From contig OX465286.1 in the NCBI GenBank assembly GCA_949987705.1, positions 13,839,676-13,903,675 on the forward strand: DNA of 64,000 nt, in the 5' to 3' direction. The notes under the pieces were generated by a model. The model had not been told where the DNA came from, did no database searches, and worked only from the letters and a program-made list of their open reading frames with translations. This document shows positions 12,420 through 22,825 of this stretch, piece by piece (the stretch's first letter is position 1; every line of letters begins with the position of its first letter). The DNA is from Thereva unica (Eukaryota > Arthropoda > Insecta > Diptera > Therevidae). Both the position numbers and the translations under genes were made by a program.

Positions 12420-12716
12420 TTACCCTGATTCTTCTAATTTTGGAGTAGATTGAGAAGTAGAAGCCTGTAATGAAGATTCACTATCATCATAATCTTCTTT
12501 ATATTTCTTTTTCAAAGCTGAAAAGTTTTTGTAACAGGTGCTGTGGTAACCTATTGTTTCATTAACGGTTACCGGAAGAACAATATCATTGAATTTCAAT
12601 AAAAATTTTTTACGCACTTCTAATATTTTGATACATTTATTAAATGTCTCTGTATTAAATAGAATAATACGTTCACATTTAATGTTATTGCAAATGCCAC
12701 ACTTTAATCCTTCCAT
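12420..12716 (-). CDS. Hypothetical zinc-binding-like protein exon
   Basis: A 98-residue minus-strand frame starting at an ATG at 12716: GLKCGICNNIKCERIILF, then KILEVRKKFLLKFNDIVL and the motif YHSTCYKNF, then an acidic and serine-rich tail. The spacing of CxxC and YHxxCYxxF suggests a metal-binding N-terminal domain of a type I have seen in invertebrate transposon-linked proteins, but I cannot name the family. The frame ends at a sequence that matches a splice donor (CAGGGTAAATAT), so this could be a first exon rather than a whole protein. It lies inside the 11418-14300 element; ownership by that element is inference. Confidence 0.4.
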   Translation of the reverse strand: MEGLKCGICNNIKCERIILFNTETFNKCIKILEVRKKFLLKFNDIVLPVTVNETIGYHSTCYKNFSALKKKYKEDYDDSESSLQASTSQSTPKLEESG

Positions 12717-12826
12717 TTTGTGGTGAAAAACAAGAAACTATCAGAATTTGTCAATAACGAAACACATCTAATCTCATAGATGCTCCAAACTGTACTAAAA
12801 CCAGCTACGTTGTTTGAGGGGTCTAA

Positions 12827-13157
12827 TGCTGTAAACATGCTAAGAGCGATGGCGACGGTGCACACAAATTAAAAAGCACACACAAGAATAATCATCTTCG
12901 ACATCCGAATGCTTCACACGCGCACAGGAACATACGAGAATAGCAACACAATCCCATGTCACACCGCCCAGGCAACTTTGAGGGGCGACGGCTACGAAAT
13001 AGAACTTGGATTGATTGAGTCGCCACGCTCGGCGACCTCGTCGTCGAGTGGTCTGCATATTGTGCTGCACCCTTCATACTCATAGAAAAGCTGTGTGTTC
13101 TATTCGTTTTTGCCAGTCGCTGTGGAAACTATTTTCGCCCTTAGCATGTTTACAGTA
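12827..13157. mobile_element. MITE family M1, copy 1 (331 bp, TAA duplication)
   Basis: Inverted ends TGCTGTAAACATGCTAAG at 12827 and complement ending 13157, flanked by TAA on both sides (12824-12826, 13158-13160). A second copy of identical length lies at 18799-19129 and is nearly identical throughout. A TWA target is typical of PIF/Harbinger elements, so a Harbinger-derived MITE is likely. No coding capacity. Confidence 0.85.
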
Positions 13158-13377
13158 TAACGTGTTTTGAAGCGTCTATATTTCTCTCTATAAACTTCAT
13201 TTCCGATTTTAAACCACGTATTCTTTCTAACATTGGGCCTAGTGAAATACGCAGAACTGCGGTCATTCTGCAGAATTCAGCTACAGACTTGTGTGAACTA
13301 GCCCCTGAATTGCGTGAACTAGCCCCTGTTCTCAGCTAGTAAGAAACTTCTGCCTTCGAAAAGACAGTATCGTTTTT

Positions 13378-13771
13378 GAGTGTGTTCCGTAATATACTGG
13401 GAGCACTGTGATTTTAGACGTCATGCCAGTGCACTGCGAAGCACGTTCCGTTTAAAAAAGTTATACTGAACTAAGCAGTACATTTTTGTATACGGAACGA
13501 GCGCACAGTATACTGGCTCCGCCTCCATATTTTACTGCTCACGATTAAATTTTTTTACAGCCACAATGCACATCTGTCAAAACCTGTTGAAACTACTGGG
13601 AGCACATTACCTCTTTCAAAGCAGTAGTCCCAGTAGTAAAAAGGGGAATATTCATGACGTCATGAATGTTCCCAGAGCACTGCGACAGGGCACTGTTTGG
13701 TGAAAACGGAACGACAAAACTACCACTGGTAGTACTGGCGCAGTGCTCCCAGTATATTACGGAACGCACTC
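13378..13771. mobile_element. MITE family M2 (394 bp)
   Basis: Near-perfect inverted ends GAGTGTGTTCCGTAATATAC at 13378 and its complement ending at 13771 (one mismatch), continuing through ACTGGGAGCACTG. The interior has a palindrome TTCATGACGTCATGAA near 13651. TTT occurs on both sides but the target duplication is not certain. No coding capacity. Confidence 0.75.
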
Positions 13772-14300
13772 TTTGTCTGCCTTTCTCATTTTTATGCTTT
13801 CCATAACCAATAGAAACATTAGGCTTAAAGGCAGAAACGATGTAATAATTTTTTTTTTTTTTTTTTTAACATTTTTGCAACAATACATATTGTTAATGCA
13901 ACACCATCAGAGTGGCAGAAGTAACTTTTTTTATCTCTTATAATATAATTTCAATAATTATTCTAATCTGCCTGCCGATGAAGTAATTTATGTTTTTATA
14001 TATCATAATAATTAAAAAAAAAATTAATTGCTCTAAAACACAGCAGGAAAAACGTCTGCCATTAGCATTAATCTTTTTTTTATATTAAATACAATTTATT
14101 AGAACTATTGGCAGACGCGATAATATTGTTTATGACACTTATTTTTTTTAACATTTTTCGCAAGCTCCCATTTGATATTGCAGCAATAAATGAATGGCAG
14201 AAATTGTTTAAAATGATTATTTTTCTCAGTATTCTAACATTATCAACGTCTGTCAGACGATGAAATCATATAAAATTTACTGCCACCAGCTCCCTAGCTA

Positions 14301-14888
14301 TCACGTTGAACACGCATTTTAACTCTCAAGGATAAAATTTTGACAGTAGAGGCCATATAAGATGGACGGCTTGAGACAACCTTTAACTTCATCTGCACGT
14401 GTCTCTCGCGTGACACAACACGCAAGATCTCTATGAATTTACTAGTCGAAAGCATTCCATTCATAAGTTGGTTCTAAGGTCCTGGAGCGTCTTGTACAAT
14501 ATAAATCATAGATTCCTTCCTATGGTGCCTCGATACCTTACCATGGCGCGCACTCACTATCGAACACGCTATAACTTTGGCTTACATGACAGCATCCTCA
14601 AGAATAAGGTATAGGTTGTAAACAATGTCGAAGACCAGTTGGACATTTCCGCGCGCTCTCTCTCTCTTTGTTTCCATCCACCATTAAAATCTTTCCCAGG
14701 TCTGTCTCAGTATTTCTCCAGATTTTCCCCTTCTGCTGAGTTAATCCTTCGCAGTAGAGTTGAGCCGGACCGGACTTACAAGAGGCAGTTCATTTGTCCC
14801 GTACACGATAGTAAATTGTACTGAGGCCTCAACTTTTTTAAATGTCCCGGTTCAAAAATAATGTACTACTGGGATATGAGCGTGTATC
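14301..14888. other. Unassigned non-coding stretch
   Basis: No gene or repeat family recognised. Confidence 0.35.
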
Positions 14889-15165
14889 GTGCGTTTGTAA
14901 ATTACGAAGTGGAGAGACATTTCTTACTTCTTTTGCAGCAGCAAAATATCCAATTTGAACTGCGCCGAGGTGAGATTGTAAACACGAACTGGAACAACAT
15001 TTTCTTATTTCTTTTGCGACAATAAAATATCCAATTCGAATTGCGGCGAGGTGAGATTGTAAACACGAACTGCATAGATATTTTCTTACTGCTTTTGCCG
15101 CAGTAAAATATCCAATTTAAACCGAGCCGTGGTGACATTGTAAATACGAACTGGAGAGAAATCTC
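14889..15165. repeat. 81-bp tandem repeat, about 3.4 units
   Basis: The block GGTGAGATTGTAAACACGAA recurs at 14969, 15050 and (diverged) 15131, exactly 81 bases apart, with AAAATATCCAATT in each unit. Because 81 is 27 codons, the minus strand shows an apparent 27-residue repeat (14902-15138), which I take as fortuitous. Confidence 0.75.
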
Positions 15166-15168
15166 TTA

Positions 15169-15495
15169 GACCGGTTCTACACATTCAACTTTGCATTCCA
15201 CTTTTTGACGTTCAACTTTTTTTTCTCTTTCACTCCAATGCTAAGTTTGAAACAGACTAGAGTTGAAAGGAAAATGGAAAGCAGCTCAGAATGGAATGGA
15301 AATTTGCGTTCAACTTTTGTGTTTTCGTTCAAAATTTTTATGAGTGTGCGAATATGTATGAATATGAGTGTATACGTATAGCAGTGACAGCCGAGCCTTT
15401 CGATTTTCTTCTTGAAAAGTTGAAAATGTGTAGACACGAGCGACAGAATTGAACGTCAAAAAGTGGAATGCAAAGTTGAATGTGTAGAACCGGTC
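15169..15495. mobile_element. MITE family M3 (327 bp, TTA duplication)
   Basis: Long perfect inverted ends (about 45 bp) beginning GACCGGTTCTACACATTCAA at 15169 and ending with the complement at 15495. TTA flanks both sides (15166-15168, 15496-15498), again a TWA target as for PIF/Harbinger. The interior is AT-rich and non-coding. It sits between two tandem-repeat blocks. Confidence 0.85.
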
Positions 15496-15606
15496 TTACA
15501 TTTTTGAAGGAGTGAAATTTTATACTAAAGAGACAATTCTTACATTTTTTGAGGGAGTGAAGTTTTGTGCTCGAGGGATATTTCTTACATTTTTCGAGGG
15601 AGGTAC
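15496..15606. repeat. 44-45-bp tandem repeat, about 2.5 units
   Basis: CTTACATTTTT followed by GA(A/G)GGAGTGAA or similar recurs at 15495, 15539 and 15584. Units are 44 and 45 bases long and diverged. Confidence 0.6.
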
Positions 15607-16109
15607 AATTTTATTTTTATTTTTTAATCCCTATCTGTAACAAATAAAATATTTTCGGGTTATTTTCAATTTTAGGGAGTTTCATTTTAAATTTGTAAAT
15701 ATGTTTTTCTTTATACAGTTAACAAAAATTTTAAAGAATATTTTTGTAATCAACATTCATAGGCACGATAATTAATATTTCCATTGATGCATTCATCATT
15801 TATCGTATCCTCTCTTTCGCAAACGCAATAGATCTACCCGCATCGCAACATTTGAGCCATTCACTACGTGACGTGCTAGCAATACAATGGCACCTCGCCT
15901 CATTTGAAGTGAGACATTGTACTGGTTCAAAAGGAAAAAGAGGCTCCTCTTACAAACTCATTTTATTATCGTGTCCTACCCAACACTACTTCGCAGTGCA
16001 TATAAGGCGGAAACATTTACCCCCACTCGTCTCCGGGTTCTTGCCAGTGAGACAATTCTCAGCTACGTTCAAGATCTCCAACCCTACTTGAATGTAGCTT
16101 CTGTTTAAT
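15607..16109. other. Unassigned non-coding stretch
   Basis: AT-rich first half, more balanced second half (15852-16100) without a recognisable coding frame. Confidence 0.3.
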
Positions 16110-16318
16110 AAGATTCTTCCCCACGGTATTCTAGGTCTTCCAATTCAACGGGTTCTCTATTGTTGTCAGTAACTTGGTAACTTCCATAATTAAAGGCCGG
16201 TGTCGACCTGTGCGTTTAAATCGCCCATCAAAGCAATAATATCACCTCTTTGGAATAGAGCGAAAACCTCATTCAGTCGCATATAAAACTCGCTCTTGAT
16301 GTCATCATCTGCGTCTTA
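16110..16318 (-). pseudogene. Endonuclease fragment of an RTE/CR1-like LINE
   Basis: The minus strand reads DADDDIKSEFYMRLNEVF, then FQRGDIIALMGDLNAQVDT. MGDxNAxV is the metal-binding core motif of the APE endonuclease in RTE-type and related LINEs. The frame is lost downstream (below about 16200). The fragment lies next to the TIR element at 16344-17272; LINE sequence is not found on the other side of that element. Confidence 0.65.
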
Positions 16319-16343
16319 AGTTTGCGGCTTAGGCGGGCCGCAC

Positions 16344-17272
16344 ACTTGTGCGACATTTATTGCAATGAGAGAAATGCCGCAATGCGGCCTCGGTAGCCTA
16401 GGGAGTAAGGCGTCTGGCTACTATCCCAGAGGTCCCGGGTTCGAATCCCGGCTAGCCCCGCGGTCCTTCGCCTTTTCCACTTTCCCACCTACATAACTTT
16501 CCTTCTTTCTTCTTCCCTCTTTACATTCCTGATTCCTTCTGTCATAGCCTTCCTTAGCCTTCCCCGCTTCACCAAAAGCGCATGTCATCGGTTGGTTGAT
16601 GAGATTCAACTCGTTTCAGGAGGCATAACACTCCAGCGAGTTGTTTCTCGATGCCCCGATGACAAAGTCGCCAGTAATGGTTGGGAGTGTGGACTGCAAA
16701 ATATCGCTGGTAGGTTGTGACAGTTCCTTTCTTCCCCGACTAGAGCTGCTGTTCGACATTGCACTCTATATGAAGAAAATAGACTGTCGACACAGTATAA
16801 AGGGCGTTTCCTGTGACTCTAGTCTTTCACATAAAAAAAAAAAAAAAATTACTGCAACGCAACAAATATCGCATGATCCCATTTGAAAAGCACACAGAGT
16901 ACTGTTGCTGCCGCACATTAATGCGACCAATCGAAATATTGCATTGCAACATGAAGGAGATATCGCAAAGAGATAGAAACGTCTTCCTTCATTGCAATAT
17001 TTACAGCATGTTGCATTGCGGTTTTGAGGTTTGACTTGATCGGAAGCGTTTATTGAAAAATTCAAAAATGAATTTAAAAAAAATAAAAGGTTTCTTTAAA
17101 AAATACCAAATTACAGGCTTTTTATCTTAACTAGAACTCATTTTGTTAAACTTGCTTATATTTACATCATCATACCTTGCGGTAAATGTCGCATAAATAT
17201 ACGATTTCAAATCTCAGTGCAGTAATTACCGCATTGCGGAATTTATCTTAATGTAATAAATGTCGCACAAGT
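16344..17272. mobile_element. Inverted-repeat element M4 with 9-bp duplication, carrying a SINE
   Basis: Ends are ACTTGTGCGACATTTATT at 16344 and its complement ending 17272. GGGCCGCAC flanks both sides (16335-16343 and 17273-17281), a 9-bp duplication. A second inner inverted block, CCGCAATGCGG, follows near both ends. The interior is rich in GCAATATTGCATT-like half palindromes. Removing the SINE (16386-16848) leaves about 465 bp without coding capacity. A 9-bp duplication would fit a Mutator-like element, but no transposase is seen. Confidence 0.75.
16386..16848 (+). mobile_element. tRNA-derived SINE, copy 1
   Basis: Starts with a tRNA-like head: GGTAGCCTAGGGAGTAAGG stands where the A box belongs and GGTTCGAATCC is a perfect B box (16437-16447). 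A 300-bp body follows, with GCGCATGTCATCGGTTGG and GGCATAACACTCCAGCGAG. The 3' end reads AGTATAAAGGG, TTTCACATAAAA and a 15-base A tail. Copy 2 at 38987-39464 shares head, body and tail. Pol III transcription from the internal promoter is expected from the boxes. The 3' tail resembles that of LINE-A, its probable mobilising partner. Confidence 0.88.
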
Positions 17273-17281
17273 GGGCCGCAC

Positions 17282-17835
17282 ACTTAGCATTGGATTTAGT
17301 GCTGCTTTTGGTCCAAAATACACGAGCAAGCATGCGTCTGAAGCAAAAATAATTCTCTTTTGCTAAAAGCTCGCATGCTTCCGCTTAACTAATTAATGAA
17401 GTGGCAAATTACTCGGCACCCATCGAATCCGAACAACCGTTTACAGGCAAACAGAATGATTGAAGAGTTCCCCAAGCAACTAAAAGCAGCCTTAATGGCA
17501 AGGGACAGCGCTGCTCATCGTGAGTGAAGATTGGTCCTTCGTCATGTTAGGCATCCGCCCCGCAATCAAGACCGATTTATAAAGCTCATCAGCCCAGCTC
17601 ATCATCGAGACTTCCCAATTCGATTTCCACCACATCTGATAAAAATCCAATTGAAGAATCAGAATTCCTCTCTCCCCTTCGTTGTCAAATGCAGAACATA
17701 AAGGCAACACATCCTCGATAACCCCTTCAAAAAATTGTCTACTGCGCTCCCTGGAGAACGCCGACTACGTTTTCATACCAGTCAACCGTGTATAAAACCC
17801 TTTTGAACCTCCACGTGAGGGCTCCATATGAAGTA
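17282..17835. other. Unassigned non-coding stretch
   Basis: No recognised coding region or repeat. It lies between two inverted-repeat elements. Confidence 0.3.
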
Positions 17836-17976
17836 AGGGGTCGTCCATTAATTACGTGAAGCGTTTATGGATGGAGGGGGTCGAGCGCGAGCCCAATTTC
17901 ACTCAAACTCACGTGGGGAGAGGGGGGTCTCGGCAAATATCACGTAATTTTTTTTTTCATCAATAAACAGTGTAAA

Positions 17977-18083
17977 ATCCCAGTGACTCACAGGCCGCCG
18001 GCAGGCCAGGTCGGCAGGCATGCTTCTCCACTAAAGATCCCAGTGACTCACAGGCCGCCGGCAGGCCAGGTCGGCAGGCATGG
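17977..18083. repeat. 60-bp direct duplication, GC-rich
   Basis: Two copies starting at 17977 and 18037 of a 47-bp block beginning ATCCCAGTGACTCACAGGCC, identical over the 47 bp, with a 13-bp spacer. The block is GC-rich in an AT-rich setting. Confidence 0.85.
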
Positions 18084-18798
18084 CACAATGAAAGCCACAC
18101 AATACTCATTCAGACTGTGTGAGGGATGAGGACTTCAGGTATCCGCCTGACACAGGCGAAGACGATAGTTCAGCATAGCAGGTTGTTAATTCAAGTGCAA
18201 AAATGTGGCCTCAACGAAAACTTAGATTGGTGACTGAAAAAACCTTTAACACCAGACCACCATATTTGCTGACACAATGGGCAAACGGCGCGAAGAAATT
18301 CTATATATGGGAAATTCTCTCGCAGGCGGGCCCCGTCACCGCCTCCGCACCAATATGTTTGTGCCTTAAGGCGGCTCCAGACTCACGGCGTGAGCACCCG
18401 CGAACAAGCGCGAATGCGAGTATGGACGGTTTTCGCGCTTTGCTTTCTAGTCTCACTGGATACGGCGTGAATTCGTGCGTAAACTCATGGCTCGAGACTG
18501 AATATAAGCTCAGAACTTCAGGCACAAACTGACGAGATTTTTTGCAGTTTCCTTGGACAACAGGCCCCATCCAGTTGTCCGAGGAAGTGTGTGGTGATAC
18601 TTGGCTTCAAGGCGAAAGCAGGCCAAGGCCTGCTGTAGACCTGTGTGTGAAAGGTAAAGGCCTTAAGATGTAGCTAAATCCTACACAAAACCTTTTACGC
18701 GCACCCCAGAAAATATCATAGTAGCCCTCGATTGTTTAGCCGCCACCGGCTAACCAAACGCGCGACTCAACGAATGCTGCGGCGTACGAGTCAAGTAA

Positions 18799-19129
18799 TG
18801 CTGTAAACATGCTAAGGGCGACGGCGACGGTGCACACAAATTAAAAAGCACACACAAGAATAATCATCTTCGACATCCGAATGCTACACACGCGCACAGG
18901 AACATACGAGAATAGCAACACAATCCCATGTCACACCGCCCAGGCAACTTTGAGGGGCGACGGCTACGAAATAGAACTTGGATTGATTGAGTCGCCACTC
19001 TCGACGACCTCGTCGTCGTGTGGTCTGCATATTGTGCTGCACCCTTCATACTCATAGAAAAGCTGTGTGTTCTATTCGTTTTTGCCAGTCGCTGTGGAAA
19101 CTATTTTCGCCCTTAGCATGTTTACAGCA
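18799..19129. mobile_element. MITE family M1, copy 2 (331 bp, TAA duplication)
   Basis: Same ends, same length and almost the same sequence as 12827-13157. TAA flanks both sides (18796-18798, 19130-19132). This copy has the more regular inverted repeat (GGGCGA in both arms). Confidence 0.88.
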
Positions 19130-19306
19130 TAACACTGACCGGCGAAAAGGCCATTAGAATGAAGAACTACAAGACAGGACTACAGGGCACTCGCCGAATT
19201 TTAGCGTTATGAAATTCTTGCTCACATTTTGGTAGTTATGTGTCCATTACAAGCGGTTAAGCGAGTGGAATAGAGGAGGGGCAAGTAGGAGTTCGAATAA
19301 TCAGTT

Positions 19307-19960
19307 ATCCTTACTAACATTATAAATGCGAAAGTAACTCGGTCTGTCTGTCTGTCACGCTTTTACGCCTAAACCACTGGACCGATTTTGATGAAATTTG
19401 CTACAGAAATAGTTTAGACCTTGGAGACGGACATAGGCTACTTTTTATGTAGAAAAAAAGGGTTGAAGGGGGTGAAATGGGGTTCAATAAGTTGTAAGAG
19501 GATTTTTTTTCTTTACTTTTTTTTTCTATTGTATAAAACGCTGGAGCTATAGGGCTGAAATTTTGACAGTGCATCCCTATAATGACGTGGACTTCCACTA
19601 AAAAGCGATTTTTCGAAACTCATCCCCTAAGGGGGTGAATCGGGGTTAACCCAAACCGCTGAAGCTGAAGGGCTTTCATTTTGACCATGCATCTCTATAA
19701 TGACGTGGACATCCACTTAGGAGCGATTTTTTGAAATTTATCCCTTAAGGGAGTGAAATAGGGTTACCAAACTACTGAATCTATAGGGCTGAAATTTCGA
19801 CAATGCATTCCTATATTGACGTGGACATCCACAAAGAAGCGATTACTCGAATTCATCCCCTAAGGTGATGAAATGGGGTTAACCCAAACATCTGAATCTG
19901 AAGGGCTGAAATTTTGACAGTGCATCCCTATAATCACGTGGAAATGAATGACTCGAAATT
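19307..19960 (+). mobile_element. Helitron-like end followed by about 117-bp minisatellite
   Basis: From 19307, TCCTTACTAACATTATAAAT and then GTCTGTCTGTCTGTCACGC and CTAAACCACTGGACCGATTT match the style of a sequence very common in insect genomes and often assigned to Helitron 5' ends; this is recall, not a search. It is followed by diverged tandem units of about 115-120 bp marked by CCCCTAAGGGGGTGAA (19624, 19742, 19856) and by ATAATGACGTGGAC (about 19580, 19697, 19815, 19931). No Rep/helicase coding region is present. Confidence 0.5.
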
Positions 19961-20133
19961 CACTTTATTTAGGATTTATTTTTTGGTTGCTTCATAATTT
20001 CTTGCACCCACGTAAATGGACGAACAAACTTAACGAACGTTTGTCAAATCCAAAAATGTCACTTCTCTTGATGACATAATCTCTACTTCAAAACTTCGAA
20101 AAATCGCCTCACGTAATTTATGAACGCCCCCTA

Positions 20134-22825
20134 ACCAAACGATTACGACATCATCGAATTGAACGGCCTTGTCGATATTTATCGACAGGATAAAGCCAGC
20201 CTTCGATTGTGACCGGCAACAACGAAGCCAAGCTGTCTCCAAACCGACAACGTTCCGTTAACGCTGCTACGCTAAGCGAAGTATCTGCCGTGTCATGTAA
20301 TAAAACATAATTTGCAGGTTTCACGTGAAGCCACACAACAAACTCCCCCACCCGATCATAACGATTAAACTTTGAACACCTCCTAGATCACTGAACTGTG
20401 TGATTCGATGATCTAGCAAATTTCCGCCGCCGCCGCCGTCCATGCTTCTACAGAGTTTCTTAACTGCTGCCTGCCTACTAACTACTGATCGGGCTGCCCA
20501 CCCTAGGAAAACTCCCCAGCTACACGTCAATTGTGACAAGTCGTTTCGAGTGGAATAAAGTTACATTTCAGTCGAATTACGACGATTTTCAGCACAGAGA
20601 GGCCCTATAACCGAACTAATATGTACAAATGGTTTTTCCTAAGGAATGTGCCGTCAATAAAAACAATTGATTTTCAACGTTCAATTGTGTTTTCCGCCCT
20701 ATTCTCGTTAATTAGACGAGCATTTTTATCTATACCTTCCCTTAAAAAAATTAAATAGAAAAGAAACAAGTGTTATGCACACCTATACACAAACTCTTAC
20801 ATAAAAAAGCCTTACAAAAGCTACTTTTTACGTAATTTAATAATAAATTTGAAAAAAAAAAAAAATAAATAAAAAAAAAATAAGACAAGTGTGTCTCCTC
20901 CCGTCTCATGTGATTCTTGACCCAGTAAAAATATGAAATTATATAGGTAGTGTAGAAAGAATGCCGTCGTCGTCGTCGTCGTTGTCTCCCAGAGCAATTT
21001 TGTCTGAGTCATTTTTAATATCATACAACAAAAATAAAATAAAAACGCCTTATTTTAATTGTATAAAATCCATACTGGAACAGCAACGCACACGAGGCAC
21101 AGAAGACAACAACAACACAATCTTTAAGACAATCTTTTTCAATTTCAGAAAACCCTCGAGCATACATTTATCTATATCTATCTATAACGCCTGAAAAGCC
21201 TCTCCCCAAAAAGCGAATCAAAGCTGCTGATTTCATTATAATCTAGAAGGAAAAAAATTATAAGAAAAGCTTTCGTATATCCCCCCTTTCTCCACCAAGT
21301 GATTCCCCAATAGCGCTTTTTTGTTGTTATTATAAACAAAACGGCAGCAGGCATATCGGGTGATAGCAAAATGACTGGTGTTTGAATGTTATTTGAAAGT
21401 CATTATACGGGGAAAAAATGCGCCAAATCATGGTTAATGTACGGCAATAGCTAAACTCTCTCTCTCGTTCGATTTTTGTGCATATTCCATATTCTGATAA
21501 ACGCGCAATTTCCATAAAAATAACAAAACAAATTTAAAAATCAATAATCTACACAGAGAAAGTTCATGCGAAGGGGGAGTATACGCAGCAGAACAGCATC
21601 ACTAGACTTTCACCTATCGATAGATACAAACTACATATAGTATAAAGGGCCAAAAGCTTCCCTTCCTGCATGCATCGAACATTAATCAAACAAAACTCGA
21701 ACTTTTGACAGTATACATAGTAGCTGAACTCTCTAAAAATACTTACCCCCATTTGAAGACGACATCTTATCGTAATTTACTTCTTACTTATTTTACGTCA
21801 CTCCAAACTATATGTAATCACACTCTTTTAATTGAAGCACCTTCTTCGCTAATCTCTATATATGTATATATTATATATATATATACTTATGCACCGCACG
21901 AACTATCCAAAAAATCCAAATCAATATTAGTTAAACAACAGATGAAACGCTCGTGTAATCAGTTTGTAACCTGAACCTTTCTGAGCCGGACCGCTTTTGA
22001 ACGACTGAAGCATGCGCACATTTATTAGTTTTGGCTGGCATTGAAAAATATAATCCAGGCACAGAGCATGAGGCGGCGGCGCGCACGGTGGGAATTTATG
22101 CTCGAGCAGACGAGCCGTCGAAATGTTGTCTCGTTGTCGTTTGCCAAAGCCGAGCTTAGACCTCTCGGAGACACACTCTCCTCCAGAGTAGTTCTCTGCT
22201 TTTTTTCTTATTTGTGCGCGCTCTCCTCAACAAAAGAGGGAAAAATAATTGCCCCCGAAAATTTTTAGCTGCAGATTAAGAAGACAACAAAAACAAAACA
22301 ACAAACTTTTTTTTAGCCTTAGTCCACCGAGCACACCTGGAGAAAAGCCCACATTCAGAAGAGCCCCGAAGAGAGAGAGAGAGACTCTATGTCGTATCGT
22401 ATAATAAGCGCGGTTTGCAAGGGGGATTGAGAATGCCCCGGACGAAAGAAAACAAAGTCACCTCCAAGACTGAATGAATATAAAAACCCAACAAATCGAT
22501 ACTAATGCACGCACGAGACGACGTCTTTCACTTTCCGAATTGTAGGTTAAGGTCTCCACATTCATAATTTCACGTCCAAGTTACGTTTATAAGTTTTTTG
22601 ACTGGGTTCTGGGGCAGCAGCAATAATGGGGACTAGCTAAAGCCGATCTCATTTCTCTTGTATAAATTCAAGCATTGTGAACATTTGAAACTTCTTTCAT
22701 AAGATTCATTCAGAGTCTCAACGCGAAAAAATCAGATGAAGATAGTAGTATGTAGTAGTAGTTGCTTCTAGGAGCCAGCAGAAATCGTTTAAAAACATTT
22801 TTATAATAGAGAGGTAAATTCATAA
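20134..22825. other. 2.7 kb without recognised genes
   Basis: Largely low-repeat, AT-rich sequence, possibly true host DNA. Visible items: a fragment of MITE family M6 at 20532-20606, a GCC trinucleotide run near 20428-20441, a GTC run at 20965-20984, a TA-rich run near 21860-21890 and a GA run at 22370-22383. No exon or start region could be supported. Confidence 0.4.

Larger units (their letters stand above)
11418..14300. mobile_element. 2.9-kb inverted-repeat DNA element with repeated subterminal motifs
   Basis: The ends form a perfect 20-bp inverted repeat TAGCTAGGGAGCTGGTGGCA (11418 and its complement ending 14300), followed by a further shared ATATGATTTCATCGTC. A 3-bp TCA on both sides (11415-11417, 14301-14303) may be the target duplication. 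Inside, the motif GGCAGACG or its complement recurs in both end regions (near 11609, 11660, 14053, 14110, 14250, with weaker copies near 13829, 13913, 13969). Two other MITEs sit inside (12827-13157 and 13378-13771). An open reading frame at 12420-12716 may belong to it. The superfamily is not recognised. Confidence 0.65.
17836..20131. mobile_element. TA-flanked inverted-repeat element M5 (2.3 kb), composite
   Basis: Left end AGGGGTCGTCCATTAATTAC at 17836 and right end, as complement, GGGGGCGTTCATAAATTACG ending at 20131. TA flanks both sides (17834-17835, 20132-20133). GGGGTCGTCCATAAATTACGTGA-like ends with TA duplication are common in Tc1/mariner-type MITEs. The interior holds a 60-bp duplication, MITE M1 copy 2 and a Helitron-like block with 117-bp repeats, so most of the 2.3 kb is later insertion. 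No transposase seen. Confidence 0.7.

Noticed and set aside
12840..13083. Minus-strand open frames near 12840-13083 and the same at 18864-19055
   Set aside because: They lie wholly inside the two copies of MITE M1 and owe their similarity to that element.
14902..15138. Apparent protein with three 27-residue repeats on the minus strand
   Set aside because: It follows directly from an 81-bp tandem DNA repeat whose period is divisible by three; no start context, no homology style, and repeats drift without codon bias.
15177..15437. 86-residue minus-strand frame
   Set aside because: It reads through the inverted ends of MITE M3.
16386..16460. True tRNA gene at the SINE head
   Set aside because: It continues into a 400-bp SINE body found at two places, and the acceptor stem does not close.
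18203..18570. Overlapping frames of 90-109 residues on both strands
   Set aside because: No recognisable motif, inside element M5; frames arise from local GC-rich sequence.
20960..22500. Promoter and 5' region of a host gene
   Set aside because: Trinucleotide and GA runs look regulatory, but no coding exon or core promoter could be tied to them.
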